DNA from: CAVRUH01 sp963822595
Lineage (GTDB): Bacteria > Chlamydiota > Chlamydiia > Chlamydiales > Waddliaceae
Assembly: GCA_963822595.1 (NCBI GenBank)
Contig: CAWGIG010000006.1
Coordinates: 1-52,425, forward strand
Direction of reading: 5' to 3'
Length of the DNA: 52,425 nt
Positions 45,895-52,425 of this stretch are shown here, one piece after another. Below the pieces are notes generated by a model. The model did no database searches and was not told the origin of the DNA. It was given only the letters and a program-made list of their open reading frames with translations. Both the position numbers and the translations under genes were made by a program. How positions within the stretch are numbered: position 1 is the first letter of the stretch; each line of letters begins with the position of its first letter.

Positions 45895-47104
45895 AGCGCT
45901 TGAAATTTTGCTTTATAACAAACCCATAGGAATAATCACGCATCTTTCCGGAGACAAAAATATATTCACCTTTAATGAGGAATATATTTCCATGCCCAAA
46001 CGCCCCACACTTAGTTTCTCATTCAAAGGCATGCTGAATGAACAGATTAGCCAAGTAAAAATCACACAAACACGGCTCCCTCCATTTTTTTCAAATTTAC
46101 TTCCGGAAGGTCCACTGAGGGACTATCTATCTTTGCATGCTCATGTAAACGGAGTGAGAGAATTCCATCTCCTCAAAGCCTTGGGGATAGATTTACCGGG
46201 AGCCATTGAAGCTCGACCCATTGAAGTACCTAAAAGATGGGAAGTGGGCGAAGAGAAAGGAGATTATTTGATTGAAAAAGAAGATAAATCCATTTTCCGC
46301 TTTTCTTTAGCAGGAGTTCAATTAAAATTTTCCGCTAACTTCCTCCAATCAGGAAGGTTGACGGTTCCAGCAAACGGCGTAGGCGGTTCCTGGATCATTA
46401 AACTCCCTTCGACGGTATATCCCGGAGTCCCTGAAAACGAATATGTCATGATGGAGCTTGCAAGAACAGTCGGAATCGATGTTCCCGAGACAGCCTTAAT
46501 TCCCTTTGAAAATGTTCAAGGCATTCCAAGCGATATCCAGCACATGGGTAAGTATGTTTTTGCCATTAAACGCTTTGATAGAGGTGAGAACAATGAAAAA
46601 ATCCACATCGAGGATTTTGCACAAGTATTTGGAATATATTCAGAAAAAAAATATGAGGCCGCAAGTTTCCGTAATATTGCTGATGTGATCGCAGCAGAGA
46701 TTGGCGAAAAGGGTATTAATGAATTCATCCGGCGTTTTGTGTTTAATGCCTTGATAGGTAATGGTGACATGCATCTTAAAAATTGGTCATTAATTTATCC
46801 TGATAAAATTGAGGCGATGCTTGCGCCTGCGTATGACTTTGTGTCGACAATTCCTTATTTGCCGAACGACAATCTAGCCCTCAGTTTTGTTGGAACAAAA
46901 AGTTTTAGCGCCATAAATGAAGATCTCCTTAAACGGTTCTCTTCAAAGGCAAGATTATCTGAAAATCAAGTTCTAGAAGTAGCCTTTGACACTGTGCGTC
47001 AATTTAAAAAAGCCTGGAAAGACTTTGAGAGTCCGTATTTAAAACCTGAAATTAGAGAAATCATCAATAAGCATTTACATACGATCCCTCTGTTTAATCA
47101 TTAA
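45878..47104 (+). CDS. hipA: HipA-like serine/threonine kinase toxin
   Basis: 408 residues from ATG 45878, which has GGAGG six bases upstream (an ATG-equivalent start at 45860 is less likely). HipA phosphorylates glutamyl-tRNA synthetase (E. coli) or related targets and induces dormancy. Visible are the N-lobe FFSNLLPEGPLRDYL (about 70-85), FSLAGVQLKFS (143-152), the ATP-site Lys in SWIIKLP (K175), the catalytic GNGDMHLKNWSLIY (D297, N302) and the metal-binding AYDFVSTIPY (D320). All active-site residues appear intact, so it is probably functional. The stop abuts that of ackA on the other strand with no gap. Confidence 0.92.
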   Translation: MKQPIEALEILLYNKPIGIITHLSGDKNIFTFNEEYISMPKRPTLSFSFKGMLNEQISQVKITQTRLPPFFSNLLPEGPLRDYLSLHAHVNGVREFHLLKALGIDLPGAIEARPIEVPKRWEVGEEKGDYLIEKEDKSIFRFSLAGVQLKFSANFLQSGRLTVPANGVGGSWIIKLPSTVYPGVPENEYVMMELARTVGIDVPETALIPFENVQGIPSDIQHMGKYVFAIKRFDRGENNEKIHIEDFAQVFGIYSEKKYEAASFRNIADVIAAEIGEKGINEFIRRFVFNALIGNGDMHLKNWSLIYPDKIEAMLAPAYDFVSTIPYLPNDNLALSFVGTKSFSAINEDLLKRFSSKARLSENQVLEVAFDTVRQFKKAWKDFESPYLKPEIREIINKHLHTIPLFNH

Positions 47105-48187
47105 TTAGTTTATATGTTTAAATTGATCAAATATATACGTAGCTTCATCGTTACCAATGACATACGACTTAACTTTTGATTTGGAATGACTTATTTCCAT
47201 GACTTCAGATATGGAAGGCTGAATGGCGTTATTATTTTTTACTTCATCAATATTAATGCCAAGCGAGTTTAAGGGTTCCAGGATTTTCTTGCGGATCATC
47301 GGAGAATTTTCTCCAATGCCTCCACTGAATAGTATAGCATCTGCACCATTCAACACTGCCAGGTATGAGCCGAGTGTTTTTAATATGCGGTAACAGAAAA
47401 TATCTACTGCAAGTTTAGAAAGTTCTGTTTGCGACTTTAGAATATCCTGCATTGAAGAAGAAACTTCTGAAACGCCTAGAAGACCCGATTGAGAGTTCAG
47501 CATTTCCTGAATTTTGTCTATAGAAAGACCTCCTTCTCTTGAGAGAAATTCAAAAAGTCCCGGATCAACATCCCCGGAACGGGTAGACATCATTATTCCT
47601 TCGTTAGGTGTAAATCCCATCGAGGTATCTTTTGAGACGCCATTATCGATTGCTGCCAAAGAACACCCACTGCCCAGATGACAGCTAATCACCTTTCCGG
47701 AAAAGTGAGCTTTTTTATAGATATTGTAGTTCGATGCATGCGCAATCCCATGAAAACCAAAACGCTCAATGGAATATTTTTTTGTTAAGGCATGAGGAAT
47801 CGCATACGTGCGTGCATATTCCGGCATTGTCCGATGAAAGGCCGTATCAAACACAGCATATTGGCGTACTCCAGGGAACATTTTACTGCAAAATTGAATG
47901 GCTTTCAGACTATGAACATTGTGAAGGGGCGAAAGAATCGACATTTTTTCGATCTCATTCATGACATCTGCATCAATCCAGACACTGGAAGAATATTTTG
48001 CCCCGCCATGCACCACCCGGTGTCCGATGGCTTCTAGCGATTCCGTTGAATAGTCTGCAAAAGCACTCGAAAAATCGATGGTTCCTTTCTGTTCACTTCT
48101 TTTTTCGCCATTGGGTGAAAATAAACACAACTTTAAAGAGGAACTTCCTGAATTCACCACAAGAACTATAGAGTTATTTTTTTTCAT
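47105..48187 (-). CDS. ackA: Acetate kinase
   Basis: 360 residues, somewhat shorter than the 395-405 typical of E. coli-type enzymes. It interconverts acetate plus ATP and acetyl-phosphate plus ADP. Signatures: VVNSGSSSLK (10-19), GHRVVHGG, VFDTAFHRTMPEYA, FGFHGIAHA (where most family members have HGTSH), SMGFTPNEGIMMSTRSGDVDPG, and LFSGGIGEN near the end. The catalytic Asp and His in these blocks are present. No pta is seen in the window. The lost length falls mainly in the N-terminal half between the first motif and GHRVVHGG. Confidence 0.92.
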   Translation of the reverse strand: MKKNNSIVLVVNSGSSSLKLCLFSPNGEKRSEQKGTIDFSSAFADYSTESLEAIGHRVVHGGAKYSSSVWIDADVMNEIEKMSILSPLHNVHSLKAIQFCSKMFPGVRQYAVFDTAFHRTMPEYARTYAIPHALTKKYSIERFGFHGIAHASNYNIYKKAHFSGKVISCHLGSGCSLAAIDNGVSKDTSMGFTPNEGIMMSTRSGDVDPGLFEFLSREGGLSIDKIQEMLNSQSGLLGVSEVSSSMQDILKSQTELSKLAVDIFCYRILKTLGSYLAVLNGADAILFSGGIGENSPMIRKKILEPLNSLGINIDEVKNNNAIQPSISEVMEISHSKSKVKSYVIGNDEATYIFDQFKHIN

Positions 48188-48258
48188 TTATTTAAGACGT
48201 TTTTAATTTTACATATATTCTAATTACAATGAGACGTCAAGGATCAGTTTGTCTGAAA

Positions 48259-48384
48259 AACCACGAAGTTCACAAAGAAAACGAAGAGCACCCGAAGATA
48301 AGAAGATGCTATAAATAATTTTAGACATTTCTTTTCTTTTCTTATCTTCGCGGGTCCTTTCACTTCCTTCGTTTCTTCGTGGCA
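48259..48384. repeat. Diverged CGAAG-type inverted repeat, second member of the family
   Basis: The left part (ACCACGAAG at 48260, then AAAACGAAGAGCACCCGAAG) and the right part (its complement-like CTTATCTTCGCGGGTCCTTT to CTTCGTTTCTTCGTGG, ending 48382) pair imperfectly around an AT-rich centre. It resembles the element at 8862-8980 but has more mismatches and a longer loop. It lies in the 264-base gap between the divergent ackA and the secreted-protein operon. Confidence 0.7.
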
Positions 48385-48451
48385 TCTAAGGTTTTTCATG
48401 TTGCACGGATTTTATTAACATGCTATTAAGAAAAAACATAGGAGAAATTTT

Positions 48452-48976
48452 ATGAAGAAATTTATTTTTTTGTCTTTGTTGCTTGCCCCCTGCTTTTTTT
48501 TGCTAACAGGTTTCCAAGAACAAAAAACCGAGCTAACACGTGAAGATCAACTCAAGAAACTCAATTGGCTCGTTGGACAATGGGTCGATAAAGATAAAGA
48601 TGATGATGTCGAACTCAACTTAAATTATGCTTGGGAAGATAACAATAATTTTCTTGTTAATACATTCACAATCGAAGACAAGGATAAAAAAACTTTTAGC
48701 GGAAAACAAATTATAACATGGGATCAGGCTAATAAGAAATTTCGTTCATGGTTATTCGACTCGAATGGTGCATTTGGTCAAGGAGAATGGAAGCAAAAAG
48801 GGGATAAATGGATCGCAGAATACGCTTTCATTTTACCGAACGGAGATAACGGCTCAGCAATCCATATTTATAAATCTGTGAATCCCGATTCCTATACGTT
48901 CCAATCGGTGGGTCGCATGATTCAAGGGGAACTTTTACCAGATATCGCTGAAGTAACTGTGGTTAGAAAAAAATAG
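48452..48976 (+). CDS. Exported protein of a lipocalin-like/DUF1579-like type
   Basis: 174 residues. An N-terminal signal peptide (about 1-20, MKKFIFLSLLLAPCFFLL) is followed by a beta-rich domain. LNWLVGQWVDKDKDD, then a WDQANKKFRSWLFDSNGAFG segment and GKQIITW, match small exported proteins common in Planctomycetes-Verrucomicrobia-Chlamydiae that are annotated as SnoaL-associated or DUF1579-like. It may bind a small hydrophobic molecule or act in the periplasm; that is not known. ATG 48452 has AGGAGA six bases upstream. It is eight bases before the next gene, so it opens a three-gene operon. Confidence 0.75.
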   Translation: MKKFIFLSLLLAPCFFLLTGFQEQKTELTREDQLKKLNWLVGQWVDKDKDDDVELNLNYAWEDNNNFLVNTFTIEDKDKKTFSGKQIITWDQANKKFRSWLFDSNGAFGQGEWKQKGDKWIAEYAFILPNGDNGSAIHIYKSVNPDSYTFQSVGRMIQGELLPDIAEVTVVRKK

Positions 48977-48984
48977 GAAAACTT

Positions 48985-49956
48985 ATGAAAAAATTAGCTG
49001 TTTTATCTACTATTATATGCCTATCAATCACCATATTAACCCCTTTGCATGCTGCCCGTGACGGGGGTGGGGGTGGACGCGGAGGTGGGGGTGGACGCGG
49101 AGGTAAGGGTGGAGGAGCTCGAGTGGGTGGTGGCGGTGGTAGCATTAACAGAACACCTTCGATAAGTCGAGCAGCTTCAAACAGACCCGCGCAAACTCAT
49201 AACCGCTCCGAGATCAACAATCGACTCCAACAGTCGCCAAGAAATATCCAAGATTTTACCAAAAATTCCAATCCCGCTAATAACCAACGTTTGAATGATG
49301 TCCTTAAAAATCGAACCACCTTAAACACGAATAGAGCAGGCATTGGTAATTCCGCGCGCAACGATATCTCCCAGCAGTATCCTGGCCACGGCCAGTGGTT
49401 TAACAATGATTTCAATCATAATCATAATTTTTCAGCGGGTTACAACATAGGTAACGGGAATGCATGGAGAGCAGCCTCCTGGGGCGCTTTGCGTAATTGG
49501 AATAACTGGGGATGGAGCGAGCCTTATTACTACGACTATGGTGATTTTGATGACGATAATTTTGTGTATGCGGAACAAGCTCAAGACATTGCCGCTGCCC
49601 CGGAACCTGCCCCTGTAGAATCTAATCCAGCCACAGATTGGATGTCGTTGGGGGTCTTTGCAGTTACCAATGCGACACAAACGGGTGCAACACCAAACGT
49701 TTACATGCAGCTTGCACTCAATAAAAATGGCAATATCGACGGAACTGTATACAATGCCATCTCTAATCAGACTTACACTCTTGAGGGTCTTGTAGACAAA
49801 GATACCCAGCGAGCCGCATGGATGATGGCGAATGCCCAGAATGCACCTATTATCGAAACCGGCATTTACAATTTAACGCAAGACCAAGCTCCGGCACGAG
49901 TAACTTATGCAGATGGTCAAACAAAAAATATTTTATTAGTAAGAGTCAAACAATAG
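48985..49956 (+). CDS. Exported glycine-rich protein with conserved C-terminal domain
   Basis: 323 residues. Signal peptide to about 24 (TPLHA), then a Gly/Arg-rich stretch (GGGGGRGGGGGRGGKGGG), encoded by an imperfect tandem DNA repeat (about 49060-49105). A low-complexity Asn/Ser/Arg-rich middle and an Asn/Trp-rich part (NNDFNHNHNFSAGYNIGNGN) follow, and a Tyr/Asp-rich segment (YYYDYGDFDDDNF). The last 110 residues form a compact domain: DWMSLGVFAV, LNKNGNIDGTVYN, GLVDKDTQRAAW, ETGIYNLTQDQAPARV. I have seen that C-terminal domain style in Planctomycetes-group secreted proteins; no function is known. Likely periplasmic or surface. AGGA lies six bases before the ATG. Confidence 0.75.
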   Translation: MKKLAVLSTIICLSITILTPLHAARDGGGGGRGGGGGRGGKGGGARVGGGGGSINRTPSISRAASNRPAQTHNRSEINNRLQQSPRNIQDFTKNSNPANNQRLNDVLKNRTTLNTNRAGIGNSARNDISQQYPGHGQWFNNDFNHNHNFSAGYNIGNGNAWRAASWGALRNWNNWGWSEPYYYDYGDFDDDNFVYAEQAQDIAAAPEPAPVESNPATDWMSLGVFAVTNATQTGATPNVYMQLALNKNGNIDGTVYNAISNQTYTLEGLVDKDTQRAAWMMANAQNAPIIETGIYNLTQDQAPARVTYADGQTKNILLVRVKQ

Positions 49957-49963
49957 GTTGAAC

Positions 49964-50713
49964 ATGAAAAAAAATATCTTATCTTTATTATTATCTATTT
50001 CGGTTCTATTTTCTTTGGATGCTGATGAACCTAAAAAATTTACGAGGGAACAGAAAGCTGAAATAGAAACCATCATCCACGACTATTTAATCGATAATCC
50101 AGAAGTGCTTCCTGAGGCTGTTCAGGCGCTTCAAGAAAGAAAACTCAGAGAAATGGAGAAAAATTCCGTTAAAGTCATCAAAGAAAACGCTGCACTGATT
50201 TTTTCTTCCAAAAGTCCTTTTCTCGGAAATAAAGACGGATCGCTATACATCGTTGAATTTCTCGACTACAATTGTCCCCATTGCAGGCATATGAATGAAA
50301 TTCTAAAAGACATTTTATCGGAAAATAAAGATATCAAGTTAGTAATCAAGGAATTTCCCGTGTTCGGTGATGCTTCGATTTTCGCTGCAAAGGCAGCGCT
50401 GGCCGCAGCAAGACAAGGAAAATTTCAGGAAATGCACGATGCATTATTGAGTGAAAAAGGAACGTTAAAAATCCCCATGGTTTTAGAGATTGCAACGCGT
50501 ATCGGGTTAAATATTGTGACATTAGAGCAAGACATGAAATTGGTCGACCCCGAATTGGCGGAAGTAAAAGAGCTTGCGACAAAAATGGGTATTCAGGGAA
50601 CTCCGGTGCTAATTGTCTCAAGATACCCCATTAAAGATGATAAAAAAGTTTTTTACATCCCCGGAGCTGTTGAAAAGGATGTCCTTCAAGGTACCATCAA
50701 TCAACTAAAATAA
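49964..50713 (+). CDS. DsbA-family thiol:disulfide oxidoreductase, exported
   Basis: 249 residues from ATG 49964 (a TTG at 49958 is possible). A signal peptide (about 1-18) is followed by a helical N-terminal extension (EQKAEIETIIHDYLIDNPEV) of the kind seen in ScsC/DsbG-like or Com1-type proteins, which can mediate oligomerisation. The thioredoxin-fold part has the active-site C104-P-H-C107 (FLDYNCPHCRHM) and the cis-Pro loop GIQGTPVLI. It probably forms or isomerises disulfides in periplasmic proteins. It is the third gene of the secreted-protein operon, seven bases after the Gly-rich gene. The extension could equally indicate a disulfide isomerase; the CPHC active site suits either role. 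Confidence 0.88.
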   Translation: MKKNILSLLLSISVLFSLDADEPKKFTREQKAEIETIIHDYLIDNPEVLPEAVQALQERKLREMEKNSVKVIKENAALIFSSKSPFLGNKDGSLYIVEFLDYNCPHCRHMNEILKDILSENKDIKLVIKEFPVFGDASIFAAKAALAAARQGKFQEMHDALLSEKGTLKIPMVLEIATRIGLNIVTLEQDMKLVDPELAEVKELATKMGIQGTPVLIVSRYPIKDDKKVFYIPGAVEKDVLQGTINQLK

Positions 50714-50746
50714 CTGGGGCACAACGTGCCCCCAGCTTTACTTTTA
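50714..50746 (+). terminator. Rho-independent terminator after the DsbA-like gene
   Basis: CTGGGGCAC (50714-50722), loop AAC, GTGCCCCCAG (50726-50735), with one bulged base, then CTTTACTTTT. It starts at the operon's end and closes the three-gene unit. Confidence 0.75.
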
Positions 50747-50776
50747 ATCTAAACATAATAAACTTGCACCTCTATA

Positions 50777-50882
50777 TATACTGAAGTGAACTCAAAAATC
50801 GGTATTTGGGGCACTTGAAAGCTCCCGCGGTTCAACGATCGCAAGTGCCCGAAATACCGATTTTTGAGCTCGCTACAGTATA
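50777..50882. mobile_element. MITE-like palindromic element, copy 2 (internally deleted)
   Basis: 106 bases. It keeps the left arm of the 165-base element to GCAAGTGCCC and then jumps to GAAATACCGATTTTTGAGC of the right arm. The deletion joins two AAGTGCCC direct repeats present in the full element, so it likely arose by recombination or slippage between them. The right tip (CTACAGTATA) overlaps the stop codon of the fic remnant. Confidence 0.85.
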
Positions 50883-52033
50883 TTAGAGGTTCCTTCTGAG
50901 AGACATTCTATGTATTTCCAGTAACTATAACGTCGGTCCCGTTTTTTTCCTGTAATCTCTTTTAAGATTTCCAGATTCTCAAACTGTATAACCATAGATT
51001 GGGCCACCTGGTATGAAATTTCAAAATGTGATGCTATCTCTTGTATGGAAAGATGTGGCTTTTCCATCAAGTACTCAAGGAGTGCTATGGCTGAGAAAGG
51101 AGATGAAATCTTTTTCTTTAAGAAGTGTTTTCTTGTGTTGCTCATAAATTTCCAACAGATTTTTGATTGTTTCTAGAGCCGAATTCGATGTCCAAATCAC
51201 TCCCTTAAGAAAAAACTCAATCCACTGCTCATAATCTCCCTTCCTCACGAACCATATTCAATCTGTCATAGTATTCCTGCCTATTAAATTTAAATACGTA
51301 ACTTAAGTATAAAAGAGGTTTCTGCATGATCTTCTTCCAGCATAAATAGAAGGTTATCAGAAGCCGTCCAACCATACCATTTCCGTTAAAAAGGGATGAG
51401 GAGTTCAAATTGATAATGGATCAAAGCGCAGGAAAAATCAAATCAGGAATCGTGATTTTCATCATGAATAAAAAGTTCAAGTTTTAAATATATCCTCTAA
51501 CGACGTTTCAGGGGGTGGGGGGATAAAACTGGCATTTTTAAGAGTACTGCCGACGGGCAAAAGTCTGGTATCCAATTCTGAGAAACGTTTGAGATTCCCC
51601 GGGAGTCTTTTCTCTGCCCCGTGTATCAGATAGACATATATTTTATGAATTTCTTTGATCAAGCGAATACTCATAGGAAATTCTTTTATTGGCTCCAGTC
51701 CATGATTCATGGCCTTTATGTAATTGACTACTTCTTCAACATCTTGAACATTTGTAATCGATGCATTACTCTCGTAATCAAAAATATCCTCTAAAGATGC
51801 TTGCGTCCCCTCAATTTGGGAACTTAAAAGAGCTTCTTTTCTGACATACATGGCAATAATGTGGTCAATATTTGGTAGTAATACACCCATGGTGTCCAGT
51901 CTTCCAGAGCTATATTGGCTTCAGAAAGAAGCTGATCGAAAGGGCCGGAAATTTGTATAACTGGGGGCAAGTCGGATGGAATAAATGCCCTATAACCGGT
52001 AATTTGGGTAACATATTGACCGCTCCGTCCCAT
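50873..52033 (-). pseudogene. Fic-family adenylyltransferase, multiply frameshifted
   Basis: Pieces run from 52033 downward. N-terminal part: ATG 52033 (AAGGAA upstream), GYRAFIPSDLPP, to ALED, where one lost base ends the frame near 51900; the original would read ALGRLDTMGVLLPN. The next frame (51890-51477) has the Fic N-domain: YVRKEALLSSQIEGTQASLEDI, VVNYIKAMNHGL, FIPPPPETSLEDI. The core is in broken frames at 51476-51146; the active motif (51364-51398) can be read as HPFLNGNGMVGR after restoring one base, so the first Arg is Met. The C-terminal winged-helix piece (51145-50873, SPFSAIALLEYLMEKPHLSI) ends in a stop inside the MITE copy 2 tip. Fic enzymes transfer AMP to target proteins. At least four frame changes make this dead. 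Confidence 0.85.
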
Positions 52034-52043
52034 AACTTATTCC

Positions 52044-52065
52044 TTATTATGATATTTCATAATAA
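52044..52065. promoter_or_regulatory. Perfect inverted repeat just upstream of the fic remnant
   Basis: TTATTATGA, spacer TATT, TCATAATAA: nine-base arms, 11 bases upstream of the fic remnant's ATG. It could be an old operator. It is too AT-rich for a terminator. Confidence 0.35.
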
Positions 52066-52230
52066 CGCGCCTAAAATCGGGCCGCTATTTAAGTATTCTT
52101 GAATAACATACCTTCATTTTACTTCTTATTGTGATTATCTTAAATAGCAAACATCCACTCGGGGTTGCTGGAAAATGTCAAATATCGAAAATAATGATGT
52201 TGTTTTTTGCCAAAAGTGGTCTTAAGAAGC

Positions 52231-52396
52231 TATACTGAAGTGAACTCAAAAATCGGTATTTGGGGCACTTGAAAGCTCCCGCGGTTCAACGATCGCAAGT
52301 GCCCTAGTATTAAACAATATAAGGGCACTTTGCAATCGTTGAACCCCGGGGCTTTGAAGTGCCCCAAATACCGATTTTTGAGCTTACTTCAGTATA
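52231..52396. mobile_element. MITE-like palindromic element, copy 3 (full length)
   Basis: 166 bases, nearly identical to copy 1 (differences include AGTATT for AATATT in the core, and CTTTGCAATCG for CTTGCGATCG in the right arm). Tips are TATACTGAAG and CTTCAGTATA. The remaining bases between the fic remnant and the window end are AT-rich and hold no gene that I can see. Confidence 0.85.
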
Positions 52397-52425
52397 GAAT
52401 GCCTTTGATTTATACCAGAATAAAC

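Noticed and set aside
45316..52396. The repeated palindromes as a CRISPR array or tRNA-like genes
   Set aside because: Copies are 165, 106 and 166 bases, scattered, self-complementary and without regular spacers or a cloverleaf; the GGTTCAACGATCGCAAG piece only superficially recalls a T-loop.

Overview
This window looks like a piece of an AT-rich, Gram-negative, host-associated bacterial chromosome. My best guess is an amoeba-associated member of the Chlamydiae (Parachlamydiales-like). The reasons are: an F-box plus leucine-rich-repeat protein (a host-ubiquitin mimic typical of amoeba symbionts), lipid A and heptose genes (lpxK, gmhA), several decaying genes, and a set of giant lineage-specific proteins. 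Legionella-like or other amoeba symbionts cannot be excluded from sequence alone. I found no tRNA, rRNA or CRISPR array.

Region 1 (1-5.7 kb): the 3' end of lon; a foreign-looking cysteine-rich gene broken by a TAG and a frameshift; a divergent LysR regulator/short-chain dehydrogenase pair in which the dehydrogenase has Phe instead of the catalytic Tyr; then two divergent host-interaction candidates, a lysine-rich hypothetical protein and an F-box/LRR protein behind a perfect consensus sigma-70 promoter.

Region 2 (5.7-9.6 kb): gmhA, lpxK and a glutamate/aspartate-type symporter on the minus strand, followed by palindromic repeats and a small Pro/Gly-rich protein.

Region 3 (9.7-18.5 kb): one 2906-residue gene for a cyclic beta-1,2-glucan synthase (GT84-GH94), complete by its motifs and length.

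Region 4 (18.9-45.2 kb): three giant paralogous proteins of 2239, about 1466 and 2413 residues. Each has an N-terminal nucleotidyltransferase-like domain with three conserved Asp residues, followed by a very long alpha-helical region. They are my main candidate for an undescribed system. Between them lie a photolyase-linked operon (dienelactone hydrolase, SDR-DUF2867, photolyase, TspO, DUF2177, DUF1295, with a convergent SRPBCC gene) and a prfC gene broken by two frameshifts.

Region 5 (45.2-52.4 kb): a hipBA toxin-antitoxin pair, ackA, a three-gene operon of secreted proteins ending in a DsbA-like thiol oxidoreductase, and a multiply frameshifted fic pseudogene. This end is seeded with three copies of a roughly 165-bp palindromic MITE-like element. 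Other long inverted repeats occur at 8.9, 36.1 and 48.3 kb.
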